A DNA stretch of 64,000 nt, taken from NCBI GenBank assembly GCA_947072565.1, contig CAMTIM010000043.1:1-64000 (forward strand), written 5' to 3'. Numbering within the stretch: position 1 is the first letter of the stretch; the number at the start of each line of letters is the position of its first letter. The notes beneath the pieces are model-generated. The model saw nothing but the letters and a program-made list of their open reading frames with translations, ran no database searches and was not told the DNA's origin. The position numbers were made by a program, and so were the translations under genes. This DNA comes from an uncultured Peptostreptococcaceae bacterium. Lineage in GTDB: Bacteria > Bacillota > Clostridia > Peptostreptococcales > Peptostreptococcaceae. Positions 27,114-36,383 of this stretch are shown in pieces.

Positions 27114-29036
27114 TTAACTATTTATACTAGCTTCTTTAGATAATTTATTTTTTCTAGTTAATATTAATAATATTGCTGATATTATAGCTCCTATTACTGC
27201 TGCAAAGAACCATATAGCAGCTGCAGTTAATCCTGATAAGCTACCTTCTAATAATGCTAATGAGAATATACCAGCACCAGGAACTTGAAGTCCTATATTA
27301 AAGAACGCAACTATTGATCCAGTAACAGCTGAACCCGCTACTAACGATGGTATAACTCTAATTGGATCTTCTATCATAAACGGTATCGCACCCTCTGTTA
27401 TTCCAGCCAATCCTAATATCCATGTTTGCTTTCCTATTTCTTTTTCTGTGTCTGTGAATATATCTTTTCCTAACATTGTTGCTATAGTTACCCCAAATGC
27501 TGAGACCATTTTAACTGATGCAAATATAGCATACGGTATAAAGTTCCCACTGGCTATTGCACCTATTGCAAATGTGTAAGCAGCTTTATTTATTGGACCA
27601 CCTAAATCAAATGAAACCATAGCTCCAATTATTGCTCCTAATAATATTGCATTAGCTCCTGTCATACCATTTAACCAACTTATTAAACCATTGTTAAGTG
27701 CTGCCACAGGCTTTCCTACTACAAATAACATTAATACTCCTACTAATAGTGAACCTACAACTGGGTATACCCAGAAACTTACAAATCCTGCTAAAATGCC
27801 TTTAGCTGGTATCTTTTTCTTTAATAATTTAACTACATAACCTGCAAGTAATCCACCTAGCATACCTCCAAGGAATCCACTTCCTATAAGGTCTGCTGCT
27901 AGACCTGCTGCAAATCCTGGCGCAAGTCCCGGCTTCTCAGCTAAAGAATAAGACATATACGCTGCAAGTACAGGTGTCATTAATGTTCCTAGCATTCCTC
28001 CAGAAAGTTTTCTAAGCATCCATAGCCAAGAACCTTCTGCGTTATATGTTTCTTGAAGTCCAAATCCTTGAGATATTAACACTGCAACTGCTAATATCAT
28101 ACCTCCTGCAACTATTAATGGTATTATGTGAGAAACACCTGTAAGAATTGCTGATTTTACATCTTTTTTCCATGAAGGTTTCTCTAAATCCTCTTGTGAA
28201 TCTGATGCTTCTATATACTCACCTTTACCTTGTTTTTCGGCAACATCTAAGGCTTCTTGTATTATTTCTTTAGCTCTTCTTAGAGGCGCTGCAACTTGAG
28301 TCTTCACTTTTGGTAAATGTTCAAATCTTTCAGTATCCTTTGGTGCAACATCTGTTGCATATATTATTGCATCTGCTTTTTTAAGTAGTTTTAGTGTATG
28401 ACGGTCTTCTATTCCATTAGCTCCTTGTTTTTCAACATACACATCTACTCCCATTTCTCTACCAGCTTTTATCAAAGCTTCAGCAGCCATATAAGTATGT
28501 GCAATCCCTGCTGGACAAGCAGTTATAGCTAATATGGTTTTATTTATAGTTTTTACTTGTTGAATTTCTTCAGCTTGTTCTTCAATATCTAAATTATTGT
28601 ATAATTCATTTGAATCTTTAGAAGCCAATAAATTATTTTTATACTCTTTAACTGATAATCTCTTCACTAGCTCAGAAAGTAGTGCTAGGTGAGTACTACC
28701 TCCTTCACTTTCTGGTATTGCTAATAAAAACACTAACTCTACCTTGTTATCAGGATCTATACTTTCCCAATCTTTTATTGGATTATTTAAAGTCATCACT
28801 GCAAATGTAGCTTCTTTAACACTACTAGATTTTCCATGCGGTATAGCCAGTCCACCTTCAAATCCAGTTGGCGATAAAGTTTCTCTGTGCATTACTGCAT
28901 CTAGATATTCATCATGAGAGTTTAATTTGCCCTCATCATACAGTTTTTTTACTAAGAACTTTATAGCTTCCTCTTTTGTTTTTATAGACTTGTTAGTAAA
29001 GATAAGGTTTTCATTCGTAATTTTTTTAAGTTCCAC
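27114..29036 (-). CDS. mngA: PTS transporter IIABC, fructose family, mannosylglycerate type
   Basis: A 640-residue single-chain PTS permease. Domain order is IIA (1-150, phospho-His67 in GGLAIPHGKS), IIB (about 165-265, phospho-Cys174 in TACPAGIAHTYMAAEAL) and IIC (from about 285, with ILTGVSHIIPLIVAGGMILA and FDLGGPINKAAYTFA). This order and length match E. coli MngA (IIABC of the fructose family). The direct neighbour mngB supports mannosylglycerate as the substrate; fructose or another mannoside remains possible. The start is GTG 29036 with AGGAGG nine bases before. An RpiR-type regulator gene lies 128 bases upstream, with operator-like repeats in between. Confidence 0.88.
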   Translation of the reverse strand: MELKKITNENLIFTNKSIKTKEEAIKFLVKKLYDEGKLNSHDEYLDAVMHRETLSPTGFEGGLAIPHGKSSSVKEATFAVMTLNNPIKDWESIDPDNKVELVFLLAIPESEGGSTHLALLSELVKRLSVKEYKNNLLASKDSNELYNNLDIEEQAEEIQQVKTINKTILAITACPAGIAHTYMAAEALIKAGREMGVDVYVEKQGANGIEDRHTLKLLKKADAIIYATDVAPKDTERFEHLPKVKTQVAAPLRRAKEIIQEALDVAEKQGKGEYIEASDSQEDLEKPSWKKDVKSAILTGVSHIIPLIVAGGMILAVAVLISQGFGLQETYNAEGSWLWMLRKLSGGMLGTLMTPVLAAYMSYSLAEKPGLAPGFAAGLAADLIGSGFLGGMLGGLLAGYVVKLLKKKIPAKGILAGFVSFWVYPVVGSLLVGVLMLFVVGKPVAALNNGLISWLNGMTGANAILLGAIIGAMVSFDLGGPINKAAYTFAIGAIASGNFIPYAIFASVKMVSAFGVTIATMLGKDIFTDTEKEIGKQTWILGLAGITEGAIPFMIEDPIRVIPSLVAGSAVTGSIVAFFNIGLQVPGAGIFSLALLEGSLSGLTAAAIWFFAAVIGAIISAILLILTRKNKLSKEASINS

Positions 29037-29109
29037 TGTTGTCTCCTCCTTAACTTAATTTCATATACAAAATATATCACAGAGAACAACTGTGAAAATG
29101 TTTTTTTGA

Positions 29110-29120
29110 ATTTGTACACA
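29110..29120. promoter_or_regulatory. Operator half-copy upstream of mngA
   Basis: ATTTGTACACA followed by TAAAT, a degenerate second copy of the palindrome at 29152-29165, offset 42 bases (about four helical turns). Confidence 0.45.
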
Positions 29121-29151
29121 TAAATTACAATAAATTTAATAGCCCTTGTGT

Positions 29152-29165
29152 ATTTGTACACAAAT
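29152..29165. promoter_or_regulatory. Candidate RpiR operator upstream of mngA
   Basis: Perfect inverted repeat ATTTGT-AC-ACAAAT, touching the stop codon of the rpiR-family gene and 116 bases before the mngA start. A related copy lies at 29110. Likely site for the neighbouring RpiR protein. Confidence 0.5.
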
Positions 29166-29893
29166 TAGTATATACTCCAATATTTTTCAGTTATAGCCCT
29201 TAAAACTATCATTATAGGAACCTTATCTGATATATTATATTCGTTTATTTTAGATAAGCTAGAATAACAGTATAAATTTATATCTGCATTTTTTTGTAAT
29301 TCATTTTCACATATATGAGTTAGAGCTACAATCTTACACCCATTATTACTAGCTATCTTTGAAGCTTCTACAACATCTTTAGTTTTCCCACTTAAACTTA
29401 TTATAAAAATCAAGTCTTCTTCCTTTAATTTATTTATGTAGTTAAAGGCTTCATGTCTTTGATTATAGTAATTTACGTTTTTATCCTTAGCTTTTAATTC
29501 TTTTGTAACAATTTCACATAAAGGTTCATTTTGCCCTATACCATAAAATATAATATTTCTAGATTTATATATTAAATCTACAACCCTATTTATATTTTCA
29601 AAATCTAGCAATTCTAATGTTTTTTTTATATTTAATTCAAACCCTGTCTTTGAATCATTTTTATTTTCTTTTAATTCTTCTTTTAAATTATTTTTTAATT
29701 GAGAAAAGCCATCGTATTCTATTTTCTTGCATAGTCTTATTATCGTGTTAGGCACAGTATAAAACTTATCCGCTAACATTTTTATAGATAACTTTACTAC
29801 CTCTTCTTTATTATTTACTATATATTCTACAATTGAGTCTTCTGTATCACTAAATTTATATTCATGTTTTTTTATTCTCTCATAAAATAGCAT
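29165..29893 (-). CDS. RpiR family sugar-responsive regulator
   Basis: A 242-residue regulator with an N-terminal HTH of the RpiR type (SDTEDSIVEYIVNN..SIKMLADKFYTVPNTIIRLCKKIEYDGFSQLKNNL) and a C-terminal SIS sugar-phosphate-binding domain (IIFYGIGQNEPLCEIVTKELKAK, IFIISLSGKTKDVVEASKIASNNGCKIVALT). It lies directly upstream of mngA-mngB and probably controls them in response to a phosphosugar. In E. coli the mng genes are controlled by a GntR protein (MngR), so the regulator type differs. The ATG follows GGAGG. Confidence 0.9.
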   Translation of the reverse strand: MLFYERIKKHEYKFSDTEDSIVEYIVNNKEEVVKLSIKMLADKFYTVPNTIIRLCKKIEYDGFSQLKNNLKEELKENKNDSKTGFELNIKKTLELLDFENINRVVDLIYKSRNIIFYGIGQNEPLCEIVTKELKAKDKNVNYYNQRHEAFNYINKLKEEDLIFIISLSGKTKDVVEASKIASNNGCKIVALTHICENELQKNADINLYCYSSLSKINEYNISDKVPIMIVLRAITEKYWSIY

Positions 29894-29985
29894 TTTTTCC
29901 TCCGTGCAAATTTTTTTTAAATTTAATTTAATATTTTAAATTATATCATTAATTTACTATTTTAATTCTATATATGGTATAAAAC

Positions 29986-30019
29986 AAAAAGGTATTGATT
30001 TTTAAATCAATACCTTTTT
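29986..30019 (-). terminator. Terminator after rbgA
   Basis: AAAAAGGTATTGATTT and its complement with a minimal TT loop, T run on the minus strand, 17 bases after the rbgA stop. Confidence 0.85.
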
Positions 30020-30035
30020 GTTTTATATTATATAA

Positions 30036-30950
30036 TTATTTTTTTATATCTTCTGGAACCTCTAAGCTTATTCTACCTATTTTACCTTCTCTAAATTCAT
30101 TTAAAACAGTAGTAGCTATACGAGTATAATCAAGTTCTTTTTTACCTGTTATAAACCCTCTTTTACGACCTATCATATCCATAGTATCTAAACCAGTCTC
30201 GCCTAACTCTTCTAACTTGTATCTAGCTTTTAATTTCTCTGGTTCTATTACCATAAGTTTTTCTATAAGTCTTAAAGATAAAGTTTCAACATCTAATACT
30301 TCATCTTTTATAGCTCTACTAAATGCTAAGTTAAGAGCAACTTCTTGGTCTTCAAATTTAGGCCAAAGTATACCTGGAGTATCTAATAACTCTAAGTTTC
30401 CTTTTAATCTTACCCATTGTTTACCTTTAGTTACACCTGGTTTATCTCCTGTTGCAGTACTTTTTCTACCAGTCAATTTGTTTATAATAGAAGATTTCCC
30501 TACGTTTGGAACTCCAACTATCATAATTCTTATCGGTCTTTCTTTTCTTCCTTTTTCAATTAAAGCATCCATTTTATCTTTAACTGCTGCCTTACACTCA
30601 TCAACTATTTTAGTTAAACCTACACCTTTCATAGTGTCCATAGGTATAGCCTTAATCCCACGATCTTTATAATATTTTATCCATTTATCTAATTTAGCTC
30701 TATCTGCTAAATCAGACTTATTTAATATAACAACTCTAGGCTTGTCACCTGCAAGTTTATCTATATCTGGATTTTTACTACTAAACGGTATTCTAGAATC
30801 TAAAAGTTCTACTACCACATCAACTAACTTTAAATTATTTCTAACTAAATCCTTAGTTTTTTTCATGTGCCCTGGATACCAGTTTATATGTAAATCGTCG
30901 TCTACAAGGTACTCCTCATAATTGACTCTCATTTTGTCGCCTCTTGCCAT
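30036..30950 (-). CDS. rbgA: Ribosome biogenesis GTPase RbgA (YlqF)
   Basis: A circularly permuted GTPase needed for late 50S assembly. The G motifs come in the order G4 (LNKSDL), G5 region, G1 (GVPNVGKSSIINK), G2/G3 (KQWVRL...LLDTPGILWPKF). The N-terminal INWYPGHMKK is diagnostic. I start at ATG 30950 (304 residues), with AAGGAG 8 bases before; a GTG three codons upstream and an internal ATG at 30932 are alternatives. In Bacillus rbgA follows rplS directly; here manA on the opposite strand lies between. Confidence 0.95.
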   Translation of the reverse strand: MARGDKMRVNYEEYLVDDDLHINWYPGHMKKTKDLVRNNLKLVDVVVELLDSRIPFSSKNPDIDKLAGDKPRVVILNKSDLADRAKLDKWIKYYKDRGIKAIPMDTMKGVGLTKIVDECKAAVKDKMDALIEKGRKERPIRIMIVGVPNVGKSSIINKLTGRKSTATGDKPGVTKGKQWVRLKGNLELLDTPGILWPKFEDQEVALNLAFSRAIKDEVLDVETLSLRLIEKLMVIEPEKLKARYKLEELGETGLDTMDMIGRKRGFITGKKELDYTRIATTVLNEFREGKIGRISLEVPEDIKK

Positions 30951-31109
30951 AATTATCACTCCTTTATATCTAGTGTATTCTTTAAACTAATTCGCTCATT
31001 TTACTTTAACTTGTCTATTATACCATATTATTATTTATTATGCTTGTCTAATATTTACCTACACTTGCTTATATAATTTATATTTTTATATTAAATAAAA
31101 TTTCTTATC

Positions 31110-31137
31110 TTGATTTTAATTCATTTTATAATATAAT
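31110..31137 (+). promoter_or_regulatory. Promoter of manA
   Basis: TTGATT (31110-31115), 16 bases, TATAAT (31132-31137) on the plus strand, 50 bases before the manA ATG. Confidence 0.5.
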
Positions 31138-31186
31138 TGTTTATAGTATCATTAAATTTTAATCACAGCTTAGGAGGCAAATATAT

Positions 31187-32131
31187 ATGGAACCATTATT
31201 TTTAAACCCTTTATTCATGTATAGAATTTGGGGAGGAACTGCTTTAAAAGATAAATTCAACTATGAAATACCCTCTAATAATACTGGAGAATGCTGGGCT
31301 ATAAGTTCTCATGAAAATGGTGATTGTACAATTGCAAATGGAAGGTATAAGGGTATGACACTATCTCAATTATGGAATACTCATAGAGAAGTTTTCGGAA
31401 ATGCTCCTGGTGATAAATTCCCATTGCTTACTAAAATTCTAGATGCAAACGATAACCTTTCTGTACAAGTTCATCCTAACGACGAATATGCAAATGAAAA
31501 TGAAAATGGGGAGCTTGGCAAAACAGAATGTTGGTATATAATAGATTGTGATGACGATGCCGAAATGATATTTGGTCATAATGCTACTTCTCGTGAAGAA
31601 CTATCTCAAATGATAGCTAACAACGAATGGAATGATTTACTTAGAAGAGTTAAAGTTAAAAAAGGAGACTTCTTCTATGTTCCAAGTGGTACTATACACG
31701 CATTATGCAAAGGAACTTTAGTATTAGAAACACAACAAAACTCCGATACAACTTATAGAGTTTATGACTATGATAGGGTTGATGATAATGGGAATAAGCG
31801 TGAACTTCATGTAGATAAATCTATAGCTGTAACTACGGTTCCTCATATTGAAACTAATAACACTTACAATACAAAATCTACTGATAGTTTTAATCGTACT
31901 ACCTTTGTAAGCAATGAATTTTTTAGTGTTCATAAATTAGAAGTATTTGGAAAATGTAATTTTAGCCATGATAAGCCATTTTCTTTATATAGTGTATTAG
32001 ATGGGAATGGTACTTTTACTACTTCTACATCTTCATTTGAATTAACTAAAGGTGATAATTTTATAATACCTTCAGATTTAGATGAATTTACTTTAGATGG
32101 TAACATAGAAATTATATATTCTCACATATAA
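31187..32131 (+). CDS. manA: Mannose-6-phosphate isomerase, class I
   Basis: A 314-residue zinc enzyme that interconverts mannose-6-phosphate and fructose-6-phosphate; length fits the short Firmicute form. The N-terminal NPLFMYRIWGGTALKDKF, the zinc-site motif QVHPNDEYA, and PSGTIHALCKGTLVLETQQNSDTTYRVYDYDR are all family signatures. It is the only plus-strand gene of the window, inserted between rbgA and rplS, with its own promoter and a shared terminator. It could process the product of the mngAB pathway. TTAGGAGG precedes the ATG. Confidence 0.97.
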   Translation: MEPLFLNPLFMYRIWGGTALKDKFNYEIPSNNTGECWAISSHENGDCTIANGRYKGMTLSQLWNTHREVFGNAPGDKFPLLTKILDANDNLSVQVHPNDEYANENENGELGKTECWYIIDCDDDAEMIFGHNATSREELSQMIANNEWNDLLRRVKVKKGDFFYVPSGTIHALCKGTLVLETQQNSDTTYRVYDYDRVDDNGNKRELHVDKSIAVTTVPHIETNNTYNTKSTDSFNRTTFVSNEFFSVHKLEVFGKCNFSHDKPFSLYSVLDGNGTFTTSTSSFELTKGDNFIIPSDLDEFTLDGNIEIIYSHI

Positions 32132-32142
32132 TATAGCATACA

Positions 32143-32169
32143 AAAAGGACTGATATAATCAGTCCTTTT
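32143..32169. terminator. Bidirectional terminator between manA and rplS
   Basis: AAAAGGACTGAT and complement with a 3-base loop, A run on the left and T run on the right, between the converging ends of manA (+) and rplS (-). Confidence 0.88.
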
Positions 32170-32188
32170 AATTTATAGTAAAGTTAAA

Positions 32189-32542
32189 TTATCTAGCAAC
32201 TCTTAATTCTTTTATCTTAGCAGCTTTACCAACTCTACCTCTTAAGTAAGTTAATTTAGCTCTTCTTACTTTACCTTTTCTAGTTACTTCTATCTTCTCT
32301 ATTCTTGGAGAATGAACTGGGAAAGTTCTTTCTACTCCAACGTTGAAAGATATTTTTCTAACAGTGAAAGTTTCTTTTATTCCTCCACCTTGTCTTTTTA
32401 ATACAAATCCTTCGAATATTTGTATTCTTTCTCTTTTACCCTCAACTATTTTAACGTGTACCTTAACAGTATCACCAGCTCCAAAGTTAGGTATTTCGTT
32501 CTTTAATTGCTCTTGCTCTAATGATTTTAATAATTCGTTCAT
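32189..32542 (-). CDS. rplS: 50S ribosomal protein L19
   Basis: A 117-residue ribosomal protein at the 30S-50S interface. Start ATG 32542 ([15 protein letters not shown]) has AGGAGG 7 bases before; an upstream in-frame ATG would overlap that site. Conserved blocks are [56 protein letters not shown], and [22 protein letters not shown]. It is last in the rimM-trmD-rplS order, but has a promoter of its own and a leader that may be the L19 autoregulatory element. Confidence 0.98.
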   Translation of the reverse strand: MNELLKSLEQEQLKNEIPNFGAGDTVKVHVKIVEGKRERIQIFEGFVLKRQGGGIKETFTVRKISFNVGVERTFPVHSPRIEKIEVTRKGKVRRAKLTYLRGRVGKAAKIKELRVAR

Positions 32543-32622
32543 TTTACGTCCTCCTAGTATCATAGACATTCTTAATTACCTCATTCGTGTAAAAAGAGGA
32601 ATGCCCGTTTATTTTTTCAACA
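32543..32622 (-). promoter_or_regulatory. Possible L19 leader RNA
   Basis: The 5' UTR of rplS contains CGGGCATTCCTC, then GAATGAGGTAATTAAG; CATTC/GAATG and CCTC/GAGG can pair in a compact hairpin ahead of the ribosome site. Firmicute rplS genes often carry an L19 leader bound by the protein for feedback. My match is from memory of the motif. Confidence 0.5.
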
Positions 32623-32628
32623 TTTAAA

Positions 32629-32657
32629 ATTATACTATATTTTATATTTATTTACAA
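32629..32657 (-). promoter_or_regulatory. Promoter of rplS
   Basis: Minus-strand TTGTAA (32657-32652), 17 bases, TATAAT (32634-32629). The -35 box overlaps the last codons of trmD. Confidence 0.6.
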
Positions 32658-33340
32658 GCCTTTTTATACAAATCTGGCCTTCTTTCTTTAGTAATTCTAA
32701 TAGATTCGTCATTTCTCCAAGTTTCTATGTTTTTATGATTTCCTGATAATAAAACATCTGGAACTTGAAGATCCATAAATTGTCTTGGTCTTGTGTAATG
32801 TGGGTATTCTAGTAAATTATCTTTAAAAGATTCTTCTTCAAAAGATTCATTTTGACTTAATACACCTGGTATAAGTCTAGATATAGAATCAATTAGTATT
32901 AAAGCTGGAAGCTCTCCACCTGTTAAAACATAGTCTCCTATAGATACTTCATCAGTTACTATTAAATCAATAATTCTTTGATCTATTCCTTCATAATGTC
33001 CACATAAAAGAATAACATCATCTAATTTAGAAAAACCTTCTGCCATAGTTTGATTATGTACTTTTCCCTTAGGAGTTAAATAAATAACTCTTGGGTCTTT
33101 TATATTATGTGTGTTTATAATATGCATATACGTGTCATATATAGGTTGAGGAGTCATTACCATACCAGCTCCCCCTCCAAACGGATAGTCATCTACTTTT
33201 TTATGCTTATTAGTAGAAAAGTCTCTCATATTATATATGTTTACTTCTATTTTTTCTTTCTCCACAGCTCTTTTCATTATACTTTCACTCATATATGAAT
33301 TAAATATCTCTGGAAAAAGAGTCATTATATGAAATCTCAT
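32648..33340 (-). CDS. trmD: tRNA (guanine-N1)-methyltransferase TrmD
   Basis: A 230-residue SPOUT (knotted) enzyme that makes m1G37 in tRNAs reading CNN codons, preventing +1 frameshifting. Seen are MRFHIMTLFPEIFNSY, DDYPFGGGAGMVM, LLCGHYEGIDQRI, and the SAM-knot segment DEVSIGDYVLTGGELPALILID. The C-terminal EEESFKDNLLEYPHYTRP is the tRNA-binding segment. It starts 8 bases after rimM (AGGAG before the ATG), as in most bacteria. Confidence 0.98.
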   Translation of the reverse strand: MRFHIMTLFPEIFNSYMSESIMKRAVEKEKIEVNIYNMRDFSTNKHKKVDDYPFGGGAGMVMTPQPIYDTYMHIINTHNIKDPRVIYLTPKGKVHNQTMAEGFSKLDDVILLCGHYEGIDQRIIDLIVTDEVSIGDYVLTGGELPALILIDSISRLIPGVLSQNESFEEESFKDNLLEYPHYTRPRQFMDLQVPDVLLSGNHKNIETWRNDESIRITKERRPDLYKKACK

Positions 33341-33348
33341 ATTATCTC

Positions 33349-33861
33349 CTAGTCTAACATTCCCGCTATAGGGTCTATTATCATTTTTCTTTCATTCATA
33401 TCTATTGTAGGAACAAATTTAAGCATAGCTGGTATCATATATTCTTTGTTCTCTGCACCCTTTATAACATACACGTCATTTGCAGCATATTGAAGTACAT
33501 CATCTAATATCCCTACATGTTGTCCATCTACAGTGTATACATCTATACCTATCATATCAGATATAAAGAATTCACCTTCTTCTAATTCTCTACCTTCTTC
33601 TCTTGATACATACATAAATTTATTTTTTAATTTTTCAGCTTCTTCTACAGTATCTATGCCTTTTATCTTCATTATTACCATGTTACCCTTATATCTAACT
33701 TTTTCAACTATCCACTTATTTTCTAAATCTTTACCTAAATAAAAAGTCTCTAAATCATCAAATCTATATATATCATCTGTATAACTATATACCCTTACTT
33801 CACCTTTTAGGCCTTGAGTACTAACTATTTGCCCTATTTTAAAATGCGTTAATTTATTCAT
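33349..33861 (-). CDS. rimM: 16S rRNA processing protein RimM
   Basis: A 170-residue 30S maturation factor. The N-terminal RimM domain starts FKIGQIVSTQGLKGEVRVYSYTDD; the C-terminal PRC-barrel has VYTVDGQHVGILDDVLQYAANDVYVIKG and ends with MIIDPIAGMLD. Length is usual. It starts after AAGGAG, and a terminator (33938-33967) separates it from khpA, so rimM-trmD likely have their own promoter in the 33862-33937 gap. Confidence 0.96.
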   Translation of the reverse strand: MNKLTHFKIGQIVSTQGLKGEVRVYSYTDDIYRFDDLETFYLGKDLENKWIVEKVRYKGNMVIMKIKGIDTVEEAEKLKNKFMYVSREEGRELEEGEFFISDMIGIDVYTVDGQHVGILDDVLQYAANDVYVIKGAENKEYMIPAMLKFVPTIDMNERKMIIDPIAGMLD

Positions 33862-33937
33862 TATACTTCTCCTTACGCCTTAAATTAATCTTATTCTTTG
33901 TATAATTGGTATTTTTTATTCTTTTGTACTTATATAC

Positions 33938-33967
33938 AAAAAGGACTAGGTATATACCTAATCCTTT
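33938..33967 (-). terminator. Terminator after khpA
   Basis: Stem centred on TAGGTATATACCTA with AAAAGGA and TCCTTTT flanks (one mismatch), abutting the khpA stop codon, T run on the minus strand. Confidence 0.8.
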
Positions 33968-34194
33968 TATACTATCTCAAGAGAAACTTTGACGTTCTCT
34001 CTGTTTGCAGCAGATTTAACGACAGTTCTTATAGCCTTAGCTATTCTGCCCTGCTTTCCAATAACCTTTCCCATGTCGTCTTGAGAAACACTAAGTTTTA
34101 AGATTATTTCATCTTTATTCTTCGTTTCCTCAACTACTACACCTTCAGGGTTATCAACTAGAGCTTTAGCTATATCTAACACTAGCTCTTTCAT
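33967..34194 (-). CDS. khpA: KH-domain RNA-binding protein KhpA (YlqC)
   Basis: A 75-residue single KH-domain protein. The GxxG RNA-binding loop is GKQG in LSVSQDDMGKVIGKQGRIAKAIRTVVKSAA. KhpA partners with KhpB (Jag/EloR) in Gram-positive bacteria and affects cell elongation and small-RNA biology. It sits 26 bases after rpsP, the conserved rpsP-khpA pair, and is followed by a terminator. The ATG follows AGGAGATG. Confidence 0.96.
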   Translation of the reverse strand: MKELVLDIAKALVDNPEGVVVEETKNKDEIILKLSVSQDDMGKVIGKQGRIAKAIRTVVKSAANRENVKVSLEIV

Positions 34195-34220
34195 ATACTC
34201 ATCTCCTAATCAAAAAAATA

Positions 34221-34487
34221 TTATTTTTTAGAAGCTTCGAATTTTTCCATTACTCCGTTGTTAACTAATAAAGATTTTACAGTTTCAGTTGGTTGAGCAC
34301 CGTTTGATAACCACTTTACAGCTTTCTCATCGTTTATTTTAACTTGCTTTGGTTGAGAAATTGGATTGTAGAATCCTATTTCCTCTATGAATTTTCCATC
34401 TCTAGGAGATCTTGAATCCGCTACTACTATTCTGTAGAAAGGTTTTTTGTTTGATCCCATTCTTTTTAATCTTATTTTAACTGCCAT
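34221..34487 (-). CDS. rpsP: 30S ribosomal protein S16
   Basis: An 88-residue ribosomal protein. I start at ATG 34487 ([26 protein letters not shown]), with GGAGG 8 bases before; an upstream GTG lies within that site. The block [20 protein letters not shown] and [20 protein letters not shown] are family features. Lies between ffh and khpA, as in Bacillus. Confidence 0.98.
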   Translation of the reverse strand: MAVKIRLKRMGSNKKPFYRIVVADSRSPRDGKFIEEIGFYNPISQPKQVKINDEKAVKWLSNGAQPTETVKSLLVNNGVMEKFEASKK

Positions 34488-34519
34488 TACAGTCACCTCC
34501 GAAAATTTTTGTCTATTAT

Positions 34520-35872
34520 TTATTTAAAGAAAGGAAGTCCGGCGAAACCGCCCCTTTTCTTCATACTTTTTTGTGAGCCTGTAAACATCTTCATCATTTT
34601 CTTCATTTCGTTGAATTGTTTTATCAGCCTGTTTACATCTTGGACACTACTTCCACTACCTCTAGCTATTCTTTTTTTCCTAGAAGCATTTAATATAGTA
34701 GGATTTCTTCTTTCTTCTACTGTCATAGATTGTACAATGGCTTTAGTTCTTTTCATCTCTTTACCATTTAAATCTACATCACCAAGCTGGTCTTTAATAT
34801 TCCCCATACCTGGCATCATACCTAATATTTTATCAAGTGGTCCCATGTTTTGAATTTGTTCCATTTGTTCTAAAAAGTCTTCAAAATCAAGATCTTGTTT
34901 CTTAATTTTTTGTTCTAACTCTCTAGCTTTATCCATATCCATATTTTCTTGTGCTTTTTCTATTAAGCTTAGGATGTCTCCCATACCTAATATTCTAGAT
35001 GCCATTCTATCTGGATGGAACTGTTCTAAATCATCTAACTTTTCACCCATACCTATAAATTTTATAGGTTTTTGAGTTACAGCTCTTATTGAAAGCGCTG
35101 CTCCACCTCGAGTATCTCCATCTAATTTAGTTAATACTACTCCATCTACTCCAAGAGTTTCATTGAAACTTTCTGCAACATTAACTGCATCTTGTCCTGT
35201 CATAGAGTCTACAACTAAAAGTATTTCATGAGGTTTAACTTCACTTTTGATTGATTTTAATTCATCCATTAAAGCTTCATCAACATGAAGTCTACCTGCT
35301 GTATCTATAATAACTAAGTCATTGTTATTTTTTATTGCATGACTTAATCCTGCTTTTGCTATATTTATTGGACTTTCCTTGTCACCCATGTTGAATACTG
35401 GTATATCTAATTTTTCTCCAACTACTTGTAACTGCTTTATAGCCGCTGGTCTATAAACGTCACATGCAACAAGCAAAGGTCTTTTACCTTGCTTTTTAAA
35501 GTATCCTCCAAGTTTACCAGATGTTGTAGTTTTTCCTGCTCCTTGAAGTCCAACCATCATTATTATTGTTGGTGGCTTAGGAGATATTACTACTTTACTA
35601 GATACATCACCCATTAAGCTTGTAAGTTCCTCATTTACTATTTTAATTATGTGTTGTGCAGGAGTTAAACTTTCCATTACTTCTTGTCCAACACATCTTT
35701 CTTGTACTTTTTTTATAAAATCCTTAACTACTTTAAAGTTAACATCTGCTTCTAATAAAGCAAGTTTAACTTCTCTCATAGCATCTTTTATATCTTTTTC
35801 AGTAAGTTTTCCTTTGGACTTTAACTTACTAAATGCACCTTGTAGTTTATCAGATAATCCTTCAAATATCAT
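34520..35872 (-). CDS. ffh: Signal recognition particle protein Ffh
   Basis: A 450-residue SRP54 GTPase that binds signal peptides on ribosomes and delivers them to FtsY. N domain 1-85; G domain with [36 protein letters not shown] and [11 protein letters not shown]; Met-rich M domain from about 300 ([42 protein letters not shown]) for SRP RNA and signal-sequence binding. The start overlaps the ylxM stop as ATGA, suggesting translational coupling. Confidence 0.98.
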   Translation of the reverse strand: MIFEGLSDKLQGAFSKLKSKGKLTEKDIKDAMREVKLALLEADVNFKVVKDFIKKVQERCVGQEVMESLTPAQHIIKIVNEELTSLMGDVSSKVVISPKPPTIIMMVGLQGAGKTTTSGKLGGYFKKQGKRPLLVACDVYRPAAIKQLQVVGEKLDIPVFNMGDKESPINIAKAGLSHAIKNNNDLVIIDTAGRLHVDEALMDELKSIKSEVKPHEILLVVDSMTGQDAVNVAESFNETLGVDGVVLTKLDGDTRGGAALSIRAVTQKPIKFIGMGEKLDDLEQFHPDRMASRILGMGDILSLIEKAQENMDMDKARELEQKIKKQDLDFEDFLEQMEQIQNMGPLDKILGMMPGMGNIKDQLGDVDLNGKEMKRTKAIVQSMTVEERRNPTILNASRKKRIARGSGSSVQDVNRLIKQFNEMKKMMKMFTGSQKSMKKRGGFAGLPFFK

Positions 35873-36237
35873 TTTAACATCTCCCTACATATATCTTCTA
35901 TATTTTCTAGCCTAGGGATTAAATTAGCACAATCTCTATTTTGCAATAAATCTTGTTTAATGTCAACAATTTTATCTACCATAACTTTGACGAATTTTTC
36001 TTGTTCTTGGAGTTTATATACTAATTTCAATTTATTTTCATAGTCTTTTAGTATTTTCTCTGAACGCTTTAACGTATCATATACACCTTGTCTAGATACA
36101 TTAAAATTTTCGCTGATTTCACCTAAAGAATAATCTTCTTCATAATATAGAGAAACTATATCTCTTTGTTTATCAGTTAGTAATTCTTTATATTGTTCAA
36201 ATAGTAATCCAATTTCAACCATTTTTTCTATATTCAT
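35869..36237 (-). CDS. ylxM: YlxM family helix-turn-helix protein (UPF0122)
   Basis: A 122-residue sigma-70 region-4-like HTH protein. The [48 protein letters not shown] block is typical. YlxM associates with SRP and modulates Ffh activity in streptococci. It overlaps ffh by 4 bases, and has its own promoter upstream (36290-36318), apart from ftsY. The ribosome site is weak (GGGAAG). Confidence 0.95.
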   Translation of the reverse strand: MNIEKMVEIGLLFEQYKELLTDKQRDIVSLYYEEDYSLGEISENFNVSRQGVYDTLKRSEKILKDYENKLKLVYKLQEQEKFVKVMVDKIVDIKQDLLQNRDCANLIPRLENIEDICREMLK

Positions 36238-36289
36238 CTATTACACTTCCCAGTGACATACTGTAAAGGTTATTTACTTTACACATTGT

Positions 36290-36318
36290 ATTTTATACTA
36301 TCTAGAACGTGTTGTCAA
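36290..36318 (-). promoter_or_regulatory. Promoter of ylxM-ffh
   Basis: Minus-strand TTGACA (36318-36313), 17 bases, TAAAAT (36295-36290), about 53 bases before the ylxM start. Confidence 0.6.
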
Positions 36319-36383
36319 TATAGAATTAGTATTTATTTTAAAGTTATTGTAGTATATTATTGACACTTTATTTTTAATGCTAA

